This document shows, piece by piece, positions 17,501 through 25,200 of a stretch of DNA of 28,041 nt; position 1 is the stretch's first letter; each line of letters opens with the position of its first letter. Source of the DNA: an uncultured Lachnospiraceae bacterium (GTDB lineage: Bacteria; Bacillota; Clostridia; Lachnospirales; Lachnospiraceae); NCBI GenBank assembly GCA_910587085.1, contig CAJUMC010000043.1, forward strand, positions 1-28,041, written 5' to 3'. The notes beneath the pieces are model-generated. The model searched no databases, had not been told where the DNA came from, and saw only the letters and a program-made list of their open reading frames with translations. A program made the position numbers and the translations under genes.

Positions 17501-18126
17501 CCGAAATACAGTTTCCCAAAGAACATTACGGCAAGATCCTCATAAGCGGAAAACATCGGCAGATCCTCGATCGGCGGCGGGCATTCCTTTGGATATTTTG
17601 CATAAAAATAGAGGGCGAGCAGGACGAATTTCCCATTTTCCGCCGGGCCTGCCTCCATCGCAAGCGCCCGCTTTATCATTTCCGCGCTCCCCGCAAGCTC
17701 AAGCACGGATTCAAGCATATAGCTGTGCGGATAATCTGACATTCCGACCCCCGCGCCATGCGTTGCCGCCATTTTCGCCGGATCCGCCCATTCTGTCGGC
17801 TTCAGCATGCGCATAACCTCAACCGGAACCATCGGGCAGCAGGTGGTTTTCCCCCTTGCAAACAACAGCTGGAAGAGTCTTGCCATATCCGCTTTTACCG
17901 GCTGCATACCATCCCTGTCTTTTTTGCGGATCAGCTCGTAAAACCTCTTTCTTGCCGGCTCCTCATCAGCGCCGGAAAGATCCTTGAATTCGATGCAGTC
18001 CAGTGCCTCGGTTCCTTTCTCCCCGGAAAGATATGCCTCCGCTGCTTTCTGTTCCTCCTCCGTTAATTCCAGAACGGCGAACAGCTTCTCCCATTTTCCG
18101 GATTCGCTTTCTCTTTGATTCATCAT
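14584..18126 (-). CDS. DUF4132 (MolR/YehI-like) giant protein #3
   Basis: The 1180-residue protein is the shortest and cleanest giant: it lacks the long low-complexity insertions of #2 and #4. The N-terminal helical-repeat part carries the shared blocks LLFARGKTTC, YINYGHSEKLKNIVRLCL, FRIDSETYLTW and NAKVRQLLGNAL. The DUF4132 core starts near 904 (LKNLPAPGKKDD), followed by FVKNPIMHQFATGLIWG, SFRYMEDGSFNT and IGLVHPIEL. The C-terminal block has YYRED and IPARYFSEVVWQ. It is most similar to #1, sharing the TVYDARFYRAGTI phrase near the end. There is no enzymatic motif, WGR domain, signal peptide or membrane segment. The start has AGGAGG 9 bases upstream. It lies 163 bases after the short DUF4132 gene on the same strand, so the two may be co-transcribed. 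Molecular function is unknown for the family. Confidence 0.93.
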   Translation of the reverse strand: MMNQRESESGKWEKLFAVLELTEEEQKAAEAYLSGEKGTEALDCIEFKDLSGADEEPARKRFYELIRKKDRDGMQPVKADMARLFQLLFARGKTTCCPMVPVEVMRMLKPTEWADPAKMAATHGAGVGMSDYPHSYMLESVLELAGSAEMIKRALAMEAGPAENGKFVLLALYFYAKYPKECPPPIEDLPMFSAYEDLAVMFFGKLYFGSVDQPLLEELSQALSSGEIPEKFSALVGAKPPVSEALLRLTAGLSYINYGHSEKLKNIVRLCLLADMNKGLEALCAMSQGLRTDICTKGGSYDKVFRIDSETYLTWAVKGDHNNILRKQLEENTDCYLGVMKAMPAERANKMMLLVKEHKPELYKKLMAERRRTGNREDQEKLIAELVKNEPNLSAAEAWLRGESTLEKFREDYNCGLLNDFYGGHYEWGLLAAYHENYGDEEFFRRVEVYMLFRGLAYFFVQRIRMDGKSRSDKMNTERIRKMFEDFEQEGISLSMQIPVVSMISDHLYMQGEKGYFLDCVEEYFGECLEKKREETLAAFLGADAFARCIGLQILSKDTEGNKAEILKYSQDGSKAVRQQLYEILCAQKGWEDDVKELLASKKAAERELAIQVLSAWQESGADYKELFSQAMEKEKNAKVRQLLGNALGMESDAGDTAGAKTLSRAELVKELHKGGKKRGLAWAYETPFSQVHMAGDASGKEPAGEEYLQAVLLCYSSADGCGVSKNAAYLAEGLDAAEFAVYVDELFDKWMEAGAEAKKRWVLYAAAIHGGSEIIEKLHRRIREWPQESRGAIACEAVKALSLSPYPQALLIVDGIARKFKFKQVRAAAGAALEFAAAQLGITREELADRIVPDLGFDERMERIYDYGERKFIVTITTALEIEVFEGVDADGAGNIPHSLTRGRKLKNLPAPGKKDDEAKAAAAYEEFKQMKKQMKTTVASQKQRLEMALSTAREWSVDAWKQLFVKNPIMHQFATGLIWGFYEEGKLTQSFRYMEDGSFNTEEEDEFELPEQGKIGLVHPIELTAESKAAWKEQLADYEIAQPFEQLDRMVYAMTEEEAGTQGLTRFQDRTVNDLALGSRLAGLGWYRGSVQDAGGFDTYYREDKEIGLGVELHFSGSFVGYANEEVTVYDARFYRAGTIERGSYVYDEADKDKSLFLRDIPARYFSEVVWQLAKATM

Positions 18127-18289
18127 TGTAATCAGCCTCCTTCATTTTTTATTCGACATTTTCCTGAACCTATTTTGGGTTCTTATCTGACACGATAATC
18201 TGATACTTGACCTTCCGCTTTGAACAGCGGCTTGGCGCAATCAAATTATTTTCCCGTCCTGTCCCCCTAAATCAATACACTATCCTCAC

Positions 18290-19459
18290 TTACTCCAATA
18301 CCTCCCCGGGAAAATCACTCTCATCACCCAGATACGATTCCGCAGCAGCCTCCATAATCTGCCGCACGACTTCGCTGAAATACCGCGCCGGAATATCTTC
18401 CAGGTTGATTGCTTTCCCCCTGTCCTGCTCGTCATACGCATGCGTTTCCCAGTCAAACGTCCCCGCCTTGTAAAACCTCGCCCCGTAAAGCCGGATCTCC
18501 ATATTATCCCACGGGGTATTGCCGGACGTATGCAGCTCCACACAAAGATCTGCATCTGGGTCCTCGCGGTAATAAAGATTAAAATAATCATGTTCGTCAA
18601 TCGGACACCCCTGATGCCAGCCCAATTTTTCCAACTTGTCACCGAACATTTCATCAAGGAAAAACTGTCCCTTACAGCGCACAAGCTCTTTTTTCTTTGC
18701 TTCCTGCTTATGTACGATATAGGTTTTCCGTACAAGCTGTTCAATCGGCTGGTCGTGCATATTATCTTCCCATATCTGATCCTGCCATGCTTTCCTTTCT
18801 TCCTTGGTCAGCTCTGCCGGGAACACAAGCCCGATTCTCGCATTTTCCGTAAGTTCGAGCACTTCCCCCGCCGCATCATAAAATAGCCCATCCATCCGGA
18901 AGCGGAAGCTTTTCACAAGCTGCCCGCCCTCATAAATCCCCCATACCAGGGCAAAGGAAAGCGGGCGCAGGATGGGATGTTCCCCAAACAGCTTTCGCCA
19001 GGCATCCCTGCTCCAGCACCTCCCTGTCATTAGCGCCAGTTCCAGCCGCTTTTTCTGGTTTTTTACCACCGCATTCAATTCCTTTTTCATTTGTTTAAAT
19101 TCTTCCTGCGCCGCCTCTGCCTTACCCGGATCGTCATTTTTGCCCGGTTTCGGAAGACTTTTTGTCTTCTTCCCGTATAAGAGCTCACTGTGCTTATCCT
19201 TTTTTGCCCCCGCGTTTTTCGCTTTTGGCTTTTCAAGTTCAAATACCGCAAATGCTATTTTCGGCGCGATCGCGTCAAGCGTCACCACAAAACTGCGCGT
19301 TCCATAATCAAAACGCCGTTCCCTTTCCTCATCAAACCCGACCTTCGGCACATTCCGGTCCGCCAATTCCTCCGGCGTGATCCCAAGGCTCGCCGCAAGC
19401 TTTTTATCCTCTGCAAGTTTTGCCGCTTCTTTTGCCTTTTTTCCTTTGAGATTTGCCAT
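18290..19459 (-). CDS. Short DUF4132 protein holding only the C-terminal half
   Basis: This 389-residue protein begins with a Lys/Ala-rich helix (MANLKGKKAKEAAKLA) and then enters the family at SLGITPEELADRNVPKVGFDEE. This is the point just before the DUF4132 core in the giants, where they read ITREELADRIVP. The core follows: TKSLPKPGKNDD near 95, FGEHPILRPLSFALVWG, SFRFRMDGLF and IGLVFPAEL. The last block has YYRED and IPARYFSEVVRQ. The helical-repeat part of some 850 residues is absent. It has a proper start (ATG with AAAGGGG 9 bases upstream), no frameshift, and its own promoter candidate, so it reads as a working stand-alone gene rather than a broken giant. It is also more diverged from the giants than they are from each other. 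It may be a partner or competitor of the giants' C-terminal domains; that is inference. Confidence 0.9.
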   Translation of the reverse strand: MANLKGKKAKEAAKLAEDKKLAASLGITPEELADRNVPKVGFDEERERRFDYGTRSFVVTLDAIAPKIAFAVFELEKPKAKNAGAKKDKHSELLYGKKTKSLPKPGKNDDPGKAEAAQEEFKQMKKELNAVVKNQKKRLELALMTGRCWSRDAWRKLFGEHPILRPLSFALVWGIYEGGQLVKSFRFRMDGLFYDAAGEVLELTENARIGLVFPAELTKEERKAWQDQIWEDNMHDQPIEQLVRKTYIVHKQEAKKKELVRCKGQFFLDEMFGDKLEKLGWHQGCPIDEHDYFNLYYREDPDADLCVELHTSGNTPWDNMEIRLYGARFYKAGTFDWETHAYDEQDRGKAINLEDIPARYFSEVVRQIMEAAAESYLGDESDFPGEVLE

Positions 19460-19554
19460 CGTTTTTACCCCTTTGTGATTTTATTTATATTTTTAATCCG
19501 TTTATGCAAAATATTATCTTCCTGCATTATGCGGAACGAATCTTAGAATTGTCG

Positions 19555-19572
19555 TATCAAACTGTTTTGATA
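19555..19572. promoter_or_regulatory. Perfect 7-bp palindrome in the leader of the short DUF4132 gene
   Basis: TATCAAA-ctgt-TTTGATA is a perfect inverted repeat about 100 bases before the start of the short DUF4132 gene. It could be an operator or an RNA hairpin. Confidence 0.4.
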
Positions 19573-19580
19573 TGGAAAGT

Positions 19581-19628
19581 CCGGCATGGAAAGTGCATAA
19601 CACACATAAAGATGCACTTTCCTGCCGG
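19581..19628. repeat. 16-bp inverted repeat with one bulge
   Basis: CCGGCA-t-GGAAAGTGCA (19581-19597) pairs with TGCACTTTCC-TGCCGG (19613-19628): 16 pairs, one bulged T and a 15-base loop. No T-run follows on the minus strand. It lies downstream of SMI1/KNR4 and inside the predicted leader of the short DUF4132 gene. It could be an RNA hairpin or a small palindromic element. Confidence 0.7.
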
Positions 19629-19657
19629 TGGGTGAATCGCTTCGAAGGAATGGTGAC

Positions 19658-19683
19658 GGTATCATGTCTGACGACATTATACC
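19658..19683. repeat. Inverted repeat overlapping the predicted -10 box
   Basis: GGTAT-c-ATGTC (19658-19668) pairs with GACAT-t-ATACC (19673-19683), leaving one mismatch and a TGAC loop. It overlaps the extended -10 element of the minus-strand promoter, where a repressor-binding dyad would be effective. Confidence 0.5.
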
Positions 19684-19684
19684 A
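19676..19684 (-). promoter_or_regulatory. Extended -10 promoter candidate of the short DUF4132 gene
   Basis: On the minus strand the segment reads TGGTATAAT, an extended -10 element with a perfect TATAAT. No good -35 box is present, which extended -10 promoters can tolerate. Transcription from about 19669 would give a leader of about 210 nt containing two hairpins. Confidence 0.45.
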
Positions 19685-19755
19685 TATCCTTCCGTATATG
19701 TGATATATTTATCCCCCGTTCGGATTTCCCCAATATCTTTCCAGGCCGTCCCGTC

Positions 19756-20334
19756 TCACTCAATCCATCCCATTTTCCGTCCCATAATATCAGGATTATC
19801 CGGCAGTTCCGGCAGGGAAACAGTTTCCGCGAAGCCAAAGTACTCATCGCTGTCCAAGCCTGCCGTCCGGTCTACCCAATATTCAAGCCAGTCCAAAAAA
19901 CGAAAAGGCTTTCCTGTCTCCTTATCCCGCATCGGGATGATACCGCAGTCATTGGCCAGGTCATAATACCAGACAGTTCCATAAGTATCCGGATCCTCAC
20001 TGTTCACCACCAGAACGCTGTCCATTCCGTCCCCCTCCGTACACAGCGCCAACAACCCGTGATCGGCTGTAAACGGGGTATCATCATCATAAAACTGATC
20101 CATTTCTTCCTCCGTCATATAGAGGAAATAGAGGCTATGATCCAAGGTATAAGGAAATAGATGTTCCGCCATGTTTTCCCGTTTCCGAAAAGACAGCAGG
20201 CCGTAAAAAGGCTGGCTTCCGGAACCCGCTATGGTCGTGATGAACCGGCGGTAATCCCCCGGAAGCCGGATTCCCTTCTCCGCCTCAAACGCGCTTACCT
20301 CCTCCTCACTAACCGGAGATCTTATCTTTATCAA
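19756..20334 (-). CDS. SMI1/KNR4 (SUKH) family protein
   Basis: The 192-residue protein carries the SUKH signature at its N-terminus (VSEEEVSAFEAEKGIRLPGDYRRF, residues 8-31, followed by a short loop and YGLLSF), then a GLLALCTEGDGMDSVLVV segment and a FLDWLEYWV helix, all typical of the family. In bacteria SUKH proteins are best known as immunity proteins against polymorphic or contact-dependent toxins, and many are found as orphan genes. No toxin gene is seen next to it. The start is a TTG at 20334, with GGA about 7 bases upstream; the frame is closed by a stop 10 codons further upstream, so only a few residues could be added. It lies 118 bases after the EF-Tu-barrel gene, on the same strand. 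Confidence 0.88.
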   Translation of the reverse strand: MIKIRSPVSEEEVSAFEAEKGIRLPGDYRRFITTIAGSGSQPFYGLLSFRKRENMAEHLFPYTLDHSLYFLYMTEEEMDQFYDDDTPFTADHGLLALCTEGDGMDSVLVVNSEDPDTYGTVWYYDLANDCGIIPMRDKETGKPFRFLDWLEYWVDRTAGLDSDEYFGFAETVSLPELPDNPDIMGRKMGWIE

Positions 20335-20452
20335 CAGATTTCCAAGATCATATTTTCCGTCTTATCTGCGGCCCCTCCGCACACGGCCGGCATAAATCCG
20401 AAACCATAAGCGGCTCACAATAATTCCTGTATGCCGCCGAGCGCCGATTTTC

Positions 20453-21271
20453 TTATTCTGCTTCTGACCCGCCATAAGGGAGAAATAAATACTCGCCTGC
20501 AAAAAATTTGCCGCTGTCCATCTCATCCAGCACCAAAGCACAGCCATAGCGGCAGACCCCATCCGACGTGGCTCGTTCCACTAATCCAATCCCGCCCTCA
20601 GGGCTGCCCTTTCCGTGGATGGCTTTGACCTTGCAGGGAAACATCGTCTCTCCTGGTTCTTGACCGTAAGATACCGTATCCCCTATCCCGATGCTGCCTT
20701 TTTCAACGATGCCAACCACCGCCGTTCCTACGCTGCGGATACTATAAATCTGCTCGATCCGGAACAGAAATTTGTCGCAGGATCTTGCAATCCGCTCTGC
20801 GTTATGCCTGGACAAATCCTCACTGTACGGGAAAAACGCCATAAAATCCCGAACCGCTGCTTCCTCCCTGCTAAAAAATAAGGTCAGCCCGGCATCCCAC
20901 GGAACGATTTCCACGCTTGCAAGCGGATGCTGTATGGAAAGCGGATTTTCCCAAAATCCTCTATACCCGTCCGCATATGGCTTGGGATATTTCAAAACCT
21001 TTGAAAGGGGAATCTCTTTTTCAAACTCGGACAGGACAGCCCAGACCCACTGTCCATCATCTTCCTGCACGATCCGGGTCAGCTCCTCCCCGGTGAGCCA
21101 GCAATAATTTCTCCCATTACAGCTTCTTACCATCTGGGGCGGCACGGGTACGGATTCCATATCCGTAATAAGCCAGTTATAATTTATCTGCCGCCCCTTG
21201 ATCGCAGTAAATACCCTGCCCATTTTTGTATACCACTCTTCCCCGCATTCGTTGATTGCCCCATATACCAT
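20453..21271 (-). CDS. Two-domain protein with a C-terminal EF-Tu domain-2-like barrel
   Basis: The 272-residue protein has an N-terminal domain (about 1-155) with YNWLITDMES, YCWLTGEEL and QWVWAVLSEF, which resembles the DUF2691 type of small Firmicutes proteins; this assignment is tentative. Residues about 168-272 match the beta-barrel second domain of translational GTPases: FRIEQIYSIRSVGTAVVGIVEKGSIGIGDTV is the classic strand pattern, followed by CKVKAIHG and a final FAGEYLFLPY. No GTPase domain (no Walker A, no NKxD) exists, so it is not an elongation factor. EF-Tu-barrel add-ons of this kind occur on stand-alone proteins of unknown role in Clostridia. Its ribosome site GGAGG lies between the stop of the membrane-protein gene and its ATG, only 15 bases apart, so the two are very likely one operon. 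Confidence 0.75.
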   Translation of the reverse strand: MVYGAINECGEEWYTKMGRVFTAIKGRQINYNWLITDMESVPVPPQMVRSCNGRNYCWLTGEELTRIVQEDDGQWVWAVLSEFEKEIPLSKVLKYPKPYADGYRGFWENPLSIQHPLASVEIVPWDAGLTLFFSREEAAVRDFMAFFPYSEDLSRHNAERIARSCDKFLFRIEQIYSIRSVGTAVVGIVEKGSIGIGDTVSYGQEPGETMFPCKVKAIHGKGSPEGGIGLVERATSDGVCRYGCALVLDEMDSGKFFAGEYLFLPYGGSEAE

Positions 21272-21286
21272 AATCCCAAACCTCCG

Positions 21287-22198
21287 CTAAAAAATCCCCG
21301 GAATGTTTTCCGCCAGCCAATACCCTGCAAAAAAGGAGAGCACATTTGCCAAAGCCGCACAGCAGACCGCCTTTCCCCGCCGCTGCGGTGTTTTGCTGAA
21401 CCGTCCGATCAGGGCGCAGTAAAGTGCTGCCTCCAGAACCAGCACGATCAGTTCACCCAAAATATACGCAAAACCAAACATCATCTCGCCGGATATATAA
21501 TTTACATAATTCAGCCATACATTCAGTGTGATCTGGGTGAGTACATTAACCGCCGCCAGAAAGATAAGCTGCCGCTTCTCCCGGTATCCGAAAAACAGCG
21601 CGACCGCAAGCTCCAGCAAAACAGCAAGCAAAATCCGCACCGCAAGAGAAATCATCTCCCAGGTATAATCATAACATTTTTCCGCCGTGAGCACCGGATT
21701 ATCCGCCAGCCCTGACAAATCTACGGTATAATAGCTGTCAAACGCATACATCGTGTAAACCGGGCTCACATAGAACGCGTCCCTCCCAGGAAAATACAGC
21801 AGGATTTTATAGGTGGATGGCGGCCAGTAAAGCCATTTCAGCTCCTGATTTTCGGAACAGTGCCACCATTCCTGCAGAAAGTAAAACCCGTCCGCATCCT
21901 TATATTCCGCAAATGCTTTCCAAATCTCATATTCCCCTTCTTCATAGCGGGCATTCCTGTCATCCCCGTCCCACACCCTCGCAGGCCCCGTGGAGTCATA
22001 CAGCGACAGCAGGGTTCCGTAATACTCCTCACCCTCCATCCCGGTAAAGGTGATCTGAACGGAGGGTTTCGGTCCTATGTCGGCGGAAACTGCAGCGGCG
22101 GGGGAGAGCAGGACGGCAGCGCAAATCAGGAACAGCAGCATCCGCCGCTTTCCGCGCCGTTTGTTTGTGTCCGGTTTCAAATTTCCGTTTTCATACAT
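21287..22198 (-). CDS. Signal-peptide protein with four C-terminal membrane segments
   Basis: The 303-residue protein starts with a basic stretch (KRRGKRR) and a hydrophobic signal helix at 20-36 ending in VSAD, a plausible cleavage site. An exported domain of about 140 residues follows, rich in aromatic residues (PSVQITFTGMEGEEYYGTLLS, WWHCSENQELKWLYW). Four membrane helices follow, at about 181-203, 209-233, 241-265 and 277-295. I do not recognise the function; the exported part has the look of a beta-sandwich. The start at 22198 was chosen because the longer frame overlaps DUF4132 #4 and GGGGGAGGAGG ends about 6 bases before this ATG. The gene begins 31 bases after DUF4132 #4 and ends 15 bases before the next gene, so it is probably in an operon with both. 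Confidence 0.8.
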   Translation of the reverse strand: MYENGNLKPDTNKRRGKRRMLLFLICAAVLLSPAAAVSADIGPKPSVQITFTGMEGEEYYGTLLSLYDSTGPARVWDGDDRNARYEEGEYEIWKAFAEYKDADGFYFLQEWWHCSENQELKWLYWPPSTYKILLYFPGRDAFYVSPVYTMYAFDSYYTVDLSGLADNPVLTAEKCYDYTWEMISLAVRILLAVLLELAVALFFGYREKRQLIFLAAVNVLTQITLNVWLNYVNYISGEMMFGFAYILGELIVLVLEAALYCALIGRFSKTPQRRGKAVCCAALANVLSFFAGYWLAENIPGIF

Positions 22199-22229
22199 CC
22201 GCATCCTCCTCCCCCTGATTCTGCCTGCA

Positions 22230-25200
22230 TTATTCTTTCCCTGCCCCGGCCGCCCTCTCGACCTGCAGCACGATTTCACTGAAATATTTCGCCGGGACAT
22301 CCTCCAGCAGGCATTTCTGCTTATCCTCCACCTCATAAAGCGGGCAGCCCGGCTCAGCCTTGCCGATCCGGTAAAAGCATACGTTTCCGATTGTGACATC
22401 CTCATTGCTGAAGCCGACAAAGCAGCCGGAGAAATTCAGTTCCGCCCCCAAACCGACCGCCTTATCATCACGCCAAAAGGTATCAACACAGCCCCCGTCA
22501 ATCACCCACCCATGATACCAGCCGGCTCCCGTAAGCCTGCTGTTCAGCGACATCGAATTGACGACGCGCCCGGAAAAACGCGAAAGTTCACGCTGCTTTA
22601 ATTCCCCCTTCTCCGGAGTATAAATCGGGCGCTCCAGCTGCAGAAACGGCTGTGTGATCTCGTAATCCGCCAGCTGCTCCTTCCAGACCTCCCTGTCCTC
22701 CTCCGTCAGCTCGATCGGGTGCACCAGGCCGATTTTTGCGCCCTGCTGCCGCGCAGACTTTTCTTCACCCGCGGCAGCAGGATCGGCTTTTGTCCGGCCG
22801 CAGGCGGCTTCCTTCCCATCCGCGGCGCTGCTTTCCACAGACGGTGCTGCTTCCGCGCAGTCCCCGTCAGGACTTCCCGCCGGCAGATGGTATTCCTCCT
22901 CGTCCTGCGTGTTAAACGAGCCGTCCTCCATATAGCGGAAACTCTGAACAAGCTTTCCGTCCCTGTAAACGCCCCAGATTAAGCCGGTCGCAAACTGGTG
23001 CATCACCGGATTTTTCACAAATAGCCGGCGCCACGCATCCACGCTCCACATGCGCGCTGAGGAGAGCGCCTGCTCCAGACGCTGCGTCTGGCTGGAAATT
23101 ATTTCCTTCATCTGCTTCTTCATCTGCTTGAATTCGCTGTAAGCTTCCGACGCTTTCCTTTCGTCGTCCCTCTTGCCCGGCGCAGGGAGGCTTTTCAGCT
23201 TCTTTCCGAGAATATGCTTTTTTGCGCTCTCTTTTGCTGCTTCCTGCCCCTTACCGCCTTCGGCAGCCGCTGCGGCTGTATCCGCCGCGCCTGTGTCTGC
23301 TGCGGCATCCGAAACTTCTGCGGCGGCATCCGCATTTTTCTCCGGCAGCTTCTTCCCTGCGCTGCCGTCATCCGGCTCCCCCTTGGAACCGCGTTTCTTT
23401 GCTCCCTTCTCCGGTACGGCTTCTTTCTCCTCCAGTTCCTCATATACCTCAAACTCCAGCGCAGGGGTGATCATCACGCGGAATTTCCGCTCCCCGTAGT
23501 CAAAAGTCCGCCCCAGCCCCTCGTCAAAGCCGAGATCCGGCACAATCCGGTCGATCAGTTCCTCCCTGCTGATGCCGAGCTGCTCCGCCGCAAAATCAAG
23601 CGCGTTCCCTGCCGCCGTGCGCACCTGCCGGTATTTGAATTTCCGCGCGAGCCCGTCCACTGTAATCAGCGCCTGCGGCAGCGGATTTAAGCTTAACGCC
23701 TGCACCGCTTCGCACGCAATCAAACCGCGCGACTGCTTCGGCCATTCCTTGAGCTGACGCTTTAACCGCTCGATAATCTCACTGCCGCCGTGGATGGCAG
23801 CCGCGTACAGCACCCAGCGCTTTTTTGCCTCCGCGCCCGTCTCAACCCATTTGTCAAACAATTCATTTACATAGACGGCAAATTCATCCGGCCGCAGCGC
23901 ACCTGCCAGAAATTCCGCATTTTTGTTATAACCGAGAACCGTCATGGAATGATAATACAGAAAAATAGCCTGCAGATAATCTTCCCCTGCCTCCTCCCCG
24001 GAGAGCATATGTACTTTGGAAAACGGGGTTTCGTAAGCCCAGGAGAGACTGCGCCTCCTTCCGCCCTTGTGTATATCCTCCACCAGCTCCTTCTGTGAGA
24101 GCGATTTACCTGCCGCCGCCGCGCCGCCGTCCTTTGCAATCAATGCATCCTGAAGCATTCCCTTCAGCTTCACGCTCTTTTCCTTTTCCAGAACCTTTGT
24201 AAGCAGTTCCCCGCAGTCTGTTCCAGCTTCCTGCCAAACAACGAAAACACGGATGGCAAGCTCCCGCACCGACGATTTCTTCGATGCGAGCATCTCCTCC
24301 ATTTCTTTCCGCCAGCCTGTCTGGCGGCTTAAAAGCTCAAACAGCTGCTGCCGGATTACCTTTGCCCCATCCTCCGCATAAGATAAAATTTCCGCCTTGT
24401 TTTCCTCCGTATTCTGCGCAAGTATCTCAAGACCGAGCAGGCGCTCCGCCGCTTCGCCCCCGGCAAATGCCGCAAGGGTTTCCTCCCGCCGCTCCTTCAA
24501 ATACTGTCCGAAAACCTGGATTGCCCCGGCGTGGAACGCTTCTCTATCGGAATTGTTGTAAACCCAGTCTTCCATCTTACCAACCCCGGAAAGCTGGTGT
24601 GCGATATCAAGCTCTTCCCAGTCAAAATTCCCGAACAGTTCCACAACCTTTGCCGCACTGATCTTTGATGTGTAGATATCCCTGCTTTCATACAGATCAC
24701 CGCGCAGAAACCAATACCCGCGCCAGAGCCACATATAAGCCTGGATCCGGCGGTAAAACTTCCCGTCCACAATATCCTCATCGGTATTATCCAATATTCC
24801 CCGCTCGGTTCTGCCGCTGTAATAATGATTCTTCCCAAGCTTTTCCACAAGCGGGTACAGCGTATCCACCGATTCCTGACCGCAAAGAAACGCTCGGATT
24901 ACATCAGAATCTGAATTGTTTTTAACTAATTTGTTTACAAGTTTATCAATCAACTTATTCTGACCGTAGCTTTTTTTGATCTGGCGGAGCTCCTTATAAA
25001 ACACAGGCCTGTTCTTTTTAACTACGTCAAGCATCCGGTTCGAAGCGTCAACCTGCACCTCATCCATGACCTCCACATAAATCTCCGTATTATCTTCCAG
25101 CTGTCTTTCCAAAATCAGTGCATGGCCCTTTTTCGCCGACCAGCGGATATAGTCCTTTGCAGACAGGCCAAATTCCCTGTCATATGTTGTGCCCCTTGTA

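Noticed and set aside
20453..21271. Translation elongation factor
   Set aside because: No GTP-binding motifs; only the second-domain barrel is present.
22199..22420. N-terminal extension of the four-TM protein
   Set aside because: It overlaps the end of DUF4132 #4 in another frame, is Arg/Ser-rich, and the ribosome site and signal peptide support the start at 22198.
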